Assembly (NCBI GenBank): GCA_030141605.1
Contig: JAQGDQ010000462.1
Coordinates: 142,501-181,639, forward strand
Reading direction: 5' to 3'
Origin: Tubiluchus corallicola
Lineage: Eukaryota > Priapulida > Priapulimorpha > Priapulimorphida > Tubiluchidae
Length of the DNA stretch: 39,139 bases
This document shows positions 31,228-39,139 of this stretch, one piece after another (the first letter of the stretch is position 1; every line of letters starts with the position of its first letter). The notes beneath the pieces were generated by a model, which was given only the letters and a program-made list of their open reading frames with translations, was not told where the DNA came from and made no database searches. A program made the position numbers and the translations under genes.

Positions 31228-32404
31228 TTTAACTAATGAACAGTTTTCGCTATAATATTTATATCGCAATAATATAGACACACGCTGAGCAATTATCATT
31301 ACAAATAAAATTATAACGGAATTTGTAGGCTTGCAAAGATCTACATAATGGCATAAAATTTGTTTTTTCGCACATTTTCAAAAATATATTTATAACACCT
31401 AAAAAGTTTGCATTGTTGCTTAGTCAGTAGAGAAAATCATATTTTAAAGCAAAGCTTCTAAGTGTTATGTCTAAGTGCAGATAGATTTCTCTTTCATGAG
31501 ATTTGAATTCCAGAAAAAAAAACTTTTAGAGTTTAAAGCTTTATTCCCAGACAATATCGCACTGTTCAGGGCAGGTATAATTTACTTAGTGACAGAAGAA
31601 TTTCAGACAAAGCTTCTCTGTACATCAACAAAAACGTTGATCCCCTTGACTATGCATCAACAAAGATGTTAATCCCCTTGACTATGCATGACTATCACGC
31701 TTAAAGCTGATTATCTCTAGTATAATTGACGTTAATCCTAAAAGCAGGCGCCTAGCCACTCAGGAACTATACTAAAGTGCTTTTTCCAATACCCTGTTCA
31801 TCGCAAAGAAGCTAATCCGTGTTTTAAACTGATTATACTTTGTAAGAAAAATTCCGAAGTCGGAGTCCATTCCGTCCATCAGAAATGATCCCTTTTCAGT
31901 GTAACTATGCACCATGTATTAACAGAGAAGTTAGTCAGATTAATCGGTTCTAAAAACTAAACGCCAATGTTAAGAATAAGTGCGTGTATTCAGTCGCTCA
32001 GAAATCCCCTGATAAAAATGCATTCACAGTCCATCTATCAACTTGCATTCTGTAAAACTCCAAAGTTAATTGTTTGATTTGACAAAAACAATCGAAAACA
32101 AAGGATTTTCATTGTTAATTTTTAGAATTGTTTGTCACAAAGTCATAAAGACGAAAGAGCGAGACTCTCTTAAATTTTGCACCAAATTCAAAAACTTAAT
32201 CTTGATTTTCGGACAAAAAAACGTAACATTTCTTTCTTCATTGTTTTACCTGAACAAAACTAACCTTCTTTCATGAGGCGCGACATTTTTGCGTCGATCG
32301 AAATTTTTTTAAGTTCAACAGTCGCCAAAAAATTCCCACGACTGAGTCTTGTAGCAAATCCTTCACATGAAGATTGAAACTATTTGGCGTGATTTCAGCC
32401 ACAT
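31228..32404. other. Non-coding stretch with old repeat pieces
   Basis: 31490-31595 matches 18500-18610, and 31808-31845 matches 225-262. A perfect-length 32-bp tandem duplication lies at 31623-31686 (CATCAACAAAAACGTTGATC versus CATCAACAAAGATGTTAATC, each followed by CCCTTGACTATG). No gene is recognised. Confidence 0.45.
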
Positions 32405-32570
32405 TATTACGAATTTTGGGTTTTTCTCTCGAAAATGTTGCCTCATTTTTGCGAATTCTGGGTTTTTCTTCCTCGAGAATGTGGCCACATCTTTGGGAAG
32501 TTTAGGTTTTTTTCTCTAATGAATGTCGCCTCATTTTTGCGAATTTCAAGTTTTTTTCTCAGCGAACTGG
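32405..32570. repeat. Degenerate ~48-bp minisatellite
   Basis: Three to four diverged units share TTTTTGCGAATTCTGGGTTT and a following CTCGAGAATGTGGCC-like part. The open frame at 32435-32620 with repeated FF/SF motifs arises from this repeat and has no independent support. Confidence 0.65.
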
Positions 32571-33240
32571 TTACCGCTGTAAATCCGACGGCAAATGCAT
32601 ATGGCATGTTTTATGTATAAAATACTTAAAAACTACCAAAATCCTTTAAATCAACACCTTTTTGTACATTCGCATCAGTATCGAACCCAGTCACAAAGCC
32701 ACAAGAAACGAATTACAAATACCGTTATACCAAACACAAGCTGGACAAAATATTTAATAATTCAGGGCGTCTAAAGTGTGGAATTCTTTGTGAACTGAAT
32801 TAATGAGCAGTAGCGTAGCAATGTTAACTTGTTTAAGACCTTGGCGTCACCTAAAAGCTATTATTCTAATTCATTATATTGTGCTTTTTAAATTCCGTAT
32901 TTTTGAGCTGCTTTGAAATTTTGATATGTTTTCTTTTTGTTTTTTGGTATTAGCCCGAATATTGTCTGCAAACTGAGCACCAACGTAGAGTTTGTTGTAA
33001 ATGAACTTTGCTCATTCAAGTTGTCCTGATATTACAACACTAACAATGCAGATATAAGAACAATTAATATAATATAGTAATAAGAAAACTAACACAAATA
33101 AGCACTTTCCAATCATGTGTATATTTTTTCAGCTTACGTGCCCTTCCAAATTACATATTGTGTCTTGTAGTCAATCACAAAGATGGCACTGCAAGTTGTT
33201 TGATGCTTAGCAAAGAGCTACAGCACTATGGGTGACACAA
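32571..33240. other. Non-coding flank of the secreted peptide gene
   Basis: Probably 3' flank or downstream intron of the minus-strand peptide gene. A weak acceptor on the minus strand (AACAACTTGCAG, AG at 33190-33189) would allow a 63-bp intron from the GTAAGT donor at 33251 and 17 further in-frame codons ending at 33134. I regard this as possible but unproven. Confidence 0.3.
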
Positions 33241-33247
33241 TGTAAAC

Positions 33248-33613
33248 TTACGATGTTCCACTCACAGAACGTTTATCTATTTCAATTTGTTCGCATCTTT
33301 GCTGATAATATACCTCATCCGAACAACATTTTTTGTACTTTTCTTCAGCTTCCGCGTACTTCTTTTCGAACCCTGACAGTGGTTTGCCTGGTCCAAGTTG
33401 AATTTTATCGGCCCCCGAGCATATAAAGCATTTCTTTTGATGTTCCTTCATAGTAGGTGAGCCTTCCTTGCATCGTCCCAGAGCACCATCGGTATGCAGG
33501 TACGTCCCAAAGTTATCATCAGTTCTGCCTCTGAGAGAAATGCACTCGTTTGAACTATCGGACAGCATAACAAGAACGCAGACTACAAAAAGCAACTTTA
33601 CAAAAAATGGCAT
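33248..33613 (-). CDS. Secreted cysteine-rich peptide, unrecognised family
   Basis: 121 codons. Residues 1-20 form a clear signal peptide (MPFFVKLLFVVCVLVMLSDS). The predicted mature part has cysteines at 24, 48, 62, 65, 96, 97 and 107, including CFIC and CC, a lysine/glutamate-rich segment (83-95) and a KR dibasic site at 114-115. Seven mature cysteines is an odd number. I do not recognise the family: the CC plus KR pattern recalls processed hormone precursors but the spacing does not fit insulin/relaxin A chains. The ATG directly follows TTTATCATCTTACAG on the minus strand, a consensus 3' splice site, so the start codon opens an exon. The stop TAA (33250-33248) lies inside GTAAGT, a consensus donor, and a second donor-like GTGAGT lies 15 nt earlier. 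The true product may therefore continue in another exon. Coding is supported by the signal peptide, cysteine pattern and splice sites together; function is unknown. Confidence 0.65.
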   Translation of the reverse strand: MPFFVKLLFVVCVLVMLSDSSNECISLRGRTDDNFGTYLHTDGALGRCKEGSPTMKEHQKKCFICSGADKIQLGPGKPLSGFEKKYAEAEEKYKKCCSDEVYYQQRCEQIEIDKRSVSGTS

Positions 33614-33640
33614 CTGTAAGATGATAAAGAAAATAATCTC
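33614..33640 (-). promoter_or_regulatory. 3' splice acceptor abutting the start codon
   Basis: On the minus strand TTATTTTCTTTATCATCTTACAG ends at 33614 and the ATG begins at 33613. The pyrimidine-rich tract and CAG match the animal acceptor consensus. It could be a cis intron in the 5' UTR or a spliced-leader trans-splice site, as known in tunicates, hydrozoans and flatworms. Confidence 0.6.
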
Positions 33641-33962
33641 TGATGTCTAAAAGATTTCCTACAGCTTATGCAAGCCCATAGTTGAAAAGCCCAGGTTGAA
33701 AAGATTTCGGCTAAAGATCATATTTACCCTATTTATGTAGCTGTCTGCCCAGTAAAGTGGATCAGATAAAATAGCCACCCACTTGCGCCTCTGCCGTCCA
33801 CTGTACTGTCACTTCAACAACACGCAAATACTGCTGTTGTGTCAGGATCCCAGTTTTCTCTAGTGAAACAATAGGAACGTGTTTCTAGTTGTGACAAGTA
33901 ACTGTTGCCATGGCGTTTGTTATCCAAAACAGAAGTTTAGTGATAAACGGAATCATAAAGGT
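33641..33962. other. Upstream region of the secreted peptide gene
   Basis: Contains GC-richer patches (33770-33800) but no clear core promoter. Nothing further is seen. Confidence 0.3.
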
Positions 33963-34380
33963 GAACAACCAGCGAAGACACAAGAGTTGAGGTAGAAGCA
34001 CAAAGATGAACAGCTAGCGAAGACACAAGATTTGAGGTAGAAGCAAAATATGAACAATTAGCGAAGACACAAGACTTGAGGTAGAAGCAAAATATGAACA
34101 ATTGGCGAAGACACAAGACTTGAGACAGAAGCACAAACATGAGAAACTAGAGAAGACACAAGAGTTGAGGTAGAAGCACAAAGATGAACAACTAGCGAAG
34201 ACACAAGACTTGAGACAGAAGCAAGCACAAACATGAGCAACTAGAGAAGACACAAAACTGAGGCAGAAGCACAAAGATGAGCAACTAGAGAAGACACAAA
34301 ACTGAGGCAGAAGCACAAAGATGAACAACTAGCGAAGACACAAGACTTGAGGCAGGAGCCAAAAATGAACAACTAGCGAT
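33963..34380. repeat. 45-bp minisatellite, about 9 copies
   Basis: Units begin GAACAACTAGCGAAGACACA and end GAGGTAGAAGCACAAAGAT. Most are 44-45 bp, with one 48-bp unit. The minus strand gives overlapping serine/cysteine/leucine-rich repeat frames in more than one phase, and the 44- and 48-bp units break frame, so coding is unlikely. Confidence 0.9.
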
Positions 34381-34495
34381 CGTGCTAACATTTCATTTGT
34401 TGAGGTAGCAGTACCTATACACGAGCCGCCACTGGTCTTGTAGCAAAGGTTTGGTTTTGCCTGAGGCCCACAATATGGAGTGAGAACCATCCTCC

Positions 34496-35100
34496 TTGGT
34501 GTTCCTACTGCTGGTGCTGGCAGTGGCAATGGTGATGGTGCAATACTGTTATGATGCTGCTACTGGCAGCGGTACAGTGGCAGTGATGGCGATGATGGTT
34601 ATCATATTTACACCCTCCACCACGACTAACAGCACCTCTACATGGTTTTCAATACTAACAATAACAACAGCAACAGCTGGAACAGCAAAGCCAACACCAA
34701 CAGCAACAACAAAACCAAAAACAACAAGAACAGCAACAAGAACAGCAACAATAATAATAAACACAATAGCAACAGCAACAACCGAAGAAAAGCGGTAATG
34801 GCAACAGCAAAAACAGTAATAACACCACCACCAACAACAAAACAACAAACGTTACAATGACAAAAACATTGATGATAAAGAAGAGGACAACAAATGCAGA
34901 AACCAAAAAACTAATTTACACCAAGAATAACAACAACAGGACTAGCAACAACTGCAGCAGAAGAACAACGATGATGACATCGACATTAATGAAAACGATA
35001 ATAGCAACAACAAAAAACAGCCACAACAGCAGCGACAAAAGTAATGATGATGACTATGATGATGACAGCGGTGGTAGATCACAACAAAAGAGCGAGCTAT
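34496..35100. repeat. Degenerate (ACA/ATG)n trinucleotide tract
   Basis: About 600 bp of imperfect trinucleotides, mainly CAA, ACA, AAC and GAT. Polythreonine, polyasparagine and polyvaline/cysteine frames run through it on both strands; they overlap in all frames and reflect composition. Confidence 0.85.
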
Positions 35101-35221
35101 GACAAACAATATACAACAGACAAAACAAACAAACAAAAAATAAATAAAAACAAGTGCAACAACATTAGCCTCTATAACTATTTTGAGTATGCAAAAATAT
35201 ATTTTCAACGTATCGAATTCT

Positions 35222-36999
35222 CCTAGTACCAGTTTTTCCCAGTATTAAACTTTTCTAGCAGCAAACTTTCTCTTTACTGAACGTTCATAGCATCAAACTT
35301 TCCCAGTACTAAACGTTCTTAGTATTAAACTTTCCCAGTATTAAACTTTCCTAGCAGCAAACTTTCTCTTTACTGAACGTTCATAGCATCAAACTTTCCC
35401 AGTACTAAACGTTCTTAGTATTAAACTTTCCCAGTACTAAACGTTCTTAGTATTAAACTTTCCCAGTATTAAACTTTCCTAGCATCAAACTTTCCCTTTA
35501 TTGAACGTTCATAGCATCAAACTTTCCCTGTACTGAACGTTCTTAGTATCAAACTTTCCCAGTACTGAACGTTCTTAGTATTAAACTTTCCCAGTACTGA
35601 ACGTTCTTAGTATTAAACTTTCCCAGTATTAAACTTTCCTAGCATCAAACTTTCCCTTTATTGAACGTTCATAGCATCAAACTTTCCCTGTACTGAACGT
35701 TCTTAGTATCAAACTTTCCCAGTACTGAACGTTCTTAGTATTAAACTTTCCCAGTACTGAACGTTCTTAGTATTAAACTTTCCCAGTATTAAACTTTCCT
35801 AGCATCAAACTTTCCCTTTATTGAACGTTCATGGCATCAAACTTTCCCAGTACTGAACGTTCTTAGTATCAAACTTTCACAGTACTGAACGTTCTTAGTA
35901 TTAAACTTTCCCAGTATTAAACTTTCCTAGCATAAAAACTTTCCCTTTATTGAACGTTCATGGCATCAAACTTTCCCAGTACTGAACGTTCTTAGTATCA
36001 AACTTTCCCAGTATTAAACTTTCCTAGCAGCAAACTTTCTCTTTACTGAACGTTCATAGCATCAAACTTTCCCAGTACTGAACGTTCTTAGTATTAAACT
36101 TTCCCAGTATTAAACATTCCTAGCATCAAACTTTCCCAGTACTGAACGTTCCTAGCATCAAACTTTTCCTTTATTGAACGTTCATAGCATCAAACTTTCC
36201 CAGTACTGAACGTTCTTAGTATCAAACTTTCCCAGTATTAAACTTTTCTAGCATCAAACTTTCCCAGTACTGAACGTTCCTAGCATCAAACTTTCCCTTT
36301 ATTGAACGTTCATAGCATCAAACTTTCCCAGTACTGAACGTTCTTAGTATCAAACTTTCCCTTTATTGAACGTTCATAGCATCAAACTTTCCCAGTACTG
36401 AACGTTCTTAGTATCAAACTTTCCCAGTATTAAACTTTTCTAGCATCAAACTTTCCCAGTACTGAACGTTCCTAGCATCAAGCTTTCCCAGTACTGAACG
36501 TTCCTAGCATCAAACTTTCCCTTTATTGAATGTTCATAGCATCAAACTTTCCCAGTACTGAACGTTCTTAGTATCAAACTTTCCCAGTATTAAACTTTTC
36601 TAGCATCAAACTTTCCCTTTATTGAACGTTCTTAGTATCAAACTTTCCCAGTATTAAACTTTCCTAGCATCAAACTTTCCCAGTACTGAACGTTCCTAGC
36701 ATCAAGCTTTCCCAGTACTGAACGTTCCTAGCATCAAACTTTCCCAGTATTAAACTTTCCTAGCATCAAACTTTCCCTTTACTGAACGTTCCTGGGATCA
36801 AACTTTCCCAGTACTGAACGTTCTTAGTATCAAACTTTCCCAGTATTAAACTTTCCTAGCATCAAACTTTCCCAGTGCTGAACGTTCCTAGCATCAAGCT
36901 TTCCCAGTACTGAACGTTCCTAGCATCAAACTTTCCCAGTACTGAACGTTCCTAGCATCAAACTTTCCCTTTACTGAACGTTCCTGGGATCAAACTTGT
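35222..36999. repeat. 32-bp satellite carrying GAACGTTC dyads
   Basis: About 1.8 kb of tandem 32-bp units made of two related ~16-bp halves: AAACTTTCCCAGTACT and GAACGTTCTTAGTATC, with variants (CCTTTATTGAACG, CAGTATTAAAC, CTAGCATC). Higher-order groups of roughly 95-130 bp recur. I count about 37 exact GAACGTTC 8-bp palindromes, often overlapping a CAGTACTG palindrome by one G. Degenerate units fade out to about 37150. Nothing is coding. Confidence 0.95.
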
Positions 37000-37160
37000 C
37001 CTAAAAGATTTTTACCTTGCACCCTCTTTATATGTACCAAAAAATGTTTAGCAAAACTTTGGAGTACTGCATTTACCAATACCATATTTGCTTTGCAGCA
37101 AATTTTTCTGGTAGCAAAATTTCCTAGGATCAAACTTACCGACGCTAAATTTACTACTAC
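37000..37160. repeat. Degenerate satellite edge
   Basis: Blocks such as TGGTAGCAAAATTTCCTAGG and ATCAAACTTACCGACGCTAA keep the satellite phrasing with heavy divergence, as expected at an array edge. Confidence 0.6.
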
Positions 37161-37216
37161 CATACTTAGCGGGCGTTGCATTTACCCACATAAGACAACA
37201 CGCTCTATATTAAAAC

Positions 37217-37275
37217 CAGAAACCGGTAGATGGCAGCACCAACCTCGTGAAGGGAGACTTTCCCGTGTTACTGCA
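37217..37275 (+). repeat. Short repeat with CTCF-like motif, copy 1
   Basis: AGAAACCGGTAGATGGCAGC followed by ACCAACCTCGTG and GGGAGACTTTCCCGTG. The 14-mer CCGGTAGATGGCAG from 37223 matches the CTCF core CCASYAGRKGGCRS at 13 of 14 positions. A direct copy lies at 37443-37500. Confidence 0.6.
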
Positions 37276-37442
37276 GAAAATCAAAAGCTCTTGGGATCTG
37301 TAGAGGAGAGGAACTCATCGGAGCGAGTTGCTTATAAAGCATTTAACCCCACATTGGGAACCCCCTGCAATTCCCCTGAGTATTTTTGAGCTGCACCGTG
37401 TTGAATTTAAACGCATGAGACCACAGGTGCATTAATTAAAGA

Positions 37443-37500
37443 TAGAAACCGGTAGATGGCAGCAGCAACCTCGTGGCGGGAGACTTTGCCCGTTTGGTTC
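37443..37500 (+). repeat. Short repeat with CTCF-like motif, copy 2
   Basis: AGAAACCGGTAGATGGCAGC followed by AGCAACCTCGTG and GGGAGACTTTGCCCGT. Same orientation as copy 1, 226 bp downstream, with the CTCF-like 14-mer at 37449. The intervening DNA is not repeated. Confidence 0.6.
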
Positions 37501-38678
37501 AGTGCAGTGCAGACAGAACAACAAATTTATGAAACTGTATACAATTAGGAAGTATTGTGAAATGATATAATTAATAATAATAATTCCATTCTGTAATGTT
37601 ATGAGGCTTTTGAAATCTGTTATAAATTGTGAAAGTCTTTTGACGCATTATAACAAACTAACAACTTAGTTTACGTTATTAACAGGTTTTTGCACGTGTT
37701 TAGAAGCCGCTTTTGTTGCTCAACTCTGATAAAAGAGGAGGCAAGACAAAGGGAGAGCTAATTAGCCAAACTATGTTCAAATATTGGAAAAGAGACGTCT
37801 AGACGCCATCAGGTCTGGCACTTTTGCTTGGTTTCTGTGCTGCAATGGCTTTCTGTTGTACTTCTTGAATGGATCGTGTAAGACATTTTGTTTTGACAAT
37901 TAACAATGGTCGCTAAGCGAGGTTGACATTATAATGTGTGCATTATAACGAGGTTTAACTGTACCTCGTAAAATGTTACAGTACCATTTGGGGTAATAAT
38001 CAAATTTCTGGAACAACGACTAAAGTATACAGGCTTATATTTTTCACAGGTTAATTCACTAATGCAGCCTAAAGTTCCAAGTAACAAACGTTTATTAAAG
38101 TAGCGCACGAATTTTGTAACACTCATACTATATCCTTTTAGGTATTTTTTCTTCATAGAAATTCGTGTCATCAAAGTTTCTTATTTGGGTTTTATTTGAA
38201 ATGCGTTGCGCTGATTAATAAATTTGCTGACAATTTTTAATTCTGCACCCAGCAATTTGTTCGTATAAATTCAGTGATTCAGAAAGCCTAAAAGTCACAC
38301 AAAATTGACTGATTGGTAATGTTGTAATGCAAAGTAATGAGCTCTAAACTTGGAAAAGAAAATTTAGGAAAACCTTTACGGCTTTTTGTTCTAATGTGCA
38401 AATAAGTTACCAGAAAAAAGACTGCTGTAAATCTTTCAATCAAAATTTTACTCATGATTCACAACTTATCTAAAATTTTTCACACATATAAATGTATTAA
38501 AACTCAATTGTCTTTTGGGAATTTGAATGGGGCTTGGCATATTGCTAAGTAACTTTTTGTCATTAAATGAGCAAAATTTGCGAATTCATAAGTCAAAAGC
38601 CAAGCGTGAATCACAGAATATTGCTTTAATTTGCCCACTTTACATTAGGGCAGCTAAATAACTGCTGTGACGCATCAC
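37501..38678. other. Non-coding stretch
   Basis: No gene or repeat is recognised; an 81-codon minus-strand frame at 37929-38174 has no signature. AT-rich with no tandem structure. Confidence 0.4.
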
Positions 38679-39139
38679 ACCCCTTGTGTTACCTGTTGCC
38701 CTTGTGTTACCTGTTGCCCCTTGCGTTACCTGTTGCCCCTTGCGTTACCTGTTACCCCTTGTGTTACCTGTTGCCCCTTGCGTTACCTGTTACCCCTTGT
38801 GTTACCTGTTGCCCCTTGCGTTACCTGTTACCCCTTGTGTTACCTGTTGCCCCTTGTGTTACCTGTTGCCCCTTGTGTTACCTGTTGCCCTTGTGTTACC
38901 TGTTGCCCCTTGTGTTACCTGTTGCCCTTGTGTTACCTGTTGCCCTTGTGTTACCTGTTGCCCTTGTGTTACCTGTTGCCCTTGCGTTACCTGTTACCCC
39001 TTGTGTTACCTGTTTCCCCTTGTCTTACCTGTTGCCCTTGTGTTACCTGTTGCCCTTGTGTTACCTGTTTCCCCTTGTCTTACCTGTTGCCCTTGCGTTA
39101 CCTGTTACCCCTTGTCTTACCTGTTGCCCCTTGTCTTAC
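38679..39139. repeat. 18-19-bp minisatellite running off the window end
   Basis: About 24 units of TTGTGTTACCTGTTGCCCC with 18- and 19-bp length variants (CCC versus CCCC) and TTGCG / TTGTC / TTACC / TTTCC variants. The array is cut by the window end, so its true size is unknown. There is no coding content. Confidence 0.95.

Noticed and set aside
32435-32620. 61-codon frame with repeated phenylalanine-rich motifs
   Set aside because: Lies in the ~48-bp minisatellite and has no signal beyond it.
33248-33613. Insulin/relaxin-like hormone reading of the secreted peptide
   Set aside because: CC and a KR site are present, but the CC-x9-C spacing and lack of a B-chain pattern do not fit.
33937-34529. 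Cysteine/leucine/serine-rich repeat frames on the minus strand
   Set aside because: 45-bp minisatellite; 44- and 48-bp units shift frame and several overlapping phases are equally open.
34496-35208. Polythreonine, polyasparagine and polyvaline frames on both strands
   Set aside because: Degenerate trinucleotide tract; frames overlap in all phases.
38679-39139. Telomere or CRISPR-like array
   Set aside because: Units are directly tandem without spacers and do not match a telomere hexamer; it is a minisatellite.

Overview
This is a eukaryotic, AT-rich, gene-poor genomic window, most likely from an invertebrate animal. Grounds for this are long non-coding stretches, dense interspersed elements with terminal inverted repeats, abundant micro- and minisatellites, consensus animal splice sites, and an animal-type Golgi glycosyltransferase. 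Several features (CRE-like TGACGTCA sites scattered through repeats, intron acceptors just upstream of start codons) would suit a tunicate-like genome. That placement is inference only and I hold it weakly. No tRNA, rRNA, CRISPR or bacterial-type gene organisation is visible.

Only two convincing protein-coding genes are present. (1) 23338-24522 (+) is an uninterrupted 394-codon type II membrane glycosyltransferase of family GT8, closest to glucoside xylosyltransferase (GXYLT, which extends O-glucose on Notch EGF repeats). A consensus intron acceptor and a two-codon upstream ORF sit directly before it. (2) 33248-33613 (-) is a 121-codon secreted cysteine-rich peptide. Its ATG directly follows a consensus 3' splice site and its stop codon overlaps a consensus GTAAGT donor. 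A third coding trace, 22321-22709 (+), is a decayed C-terminal fragment of a non-LTR retrotransposon reverse transcriptase.

The rest is a mosaic of repeats. 0-3 kb: a ~540-bp TTAA-flanked MITE (about 748-1287) and a TIR element (1676-2630) interrupted by a second element with 10-bp flanking direct repeats. 5-6.2 kb: another TTAA-flanked element. 7.3-12 kb: copies of a family carrying a ~70-bp internal tandem repeat, CT and TAA microsatellites, and a CRE/donor-rich stretch. 12.1-12.5 kb: a foldback module with two perfect NRF1 palindromes and two CREs. 13.3-13.9 kb: a foldback element. 16.4-17.5 kb: a GC-rich hAT-like MITE, then a TIR element whose ends resemble CCAAT/CRE/YY1 promoters. 18.8-19.5 kb: heptamer and 45-bp tandem repeats. 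21.2-21.6 kb: a possible solo LTR. 25.4-31.2 kb: second copies of many of these families, including an inverted ~600-bp copy of the 9.2-9.9 kb unit, a direct ~790-bp copy of 11.2-12.0 kb whose end has expanded into a ~550-bp TATTA array, and a ~550-bp duplicated block. 32.4-39.1 kb: minisatellites, dominated by a 1.8-kb satellite (35222-36999) built on a 32-bp unit with a GAACGTTC dyad, followed by two CTCF-like motifs, and a 19-bp minisatellite that runs off the window end.

The most intriguing combination is the GAACGTTC satellite: about 37 exact copies of a two-pentamer heat-shock-element-like dyad in 1.8 kb, bordered within ~220 bp by paired CTCF-like sites. Coordinates of repeat edges were judged by eye and may be off by tens of bases.
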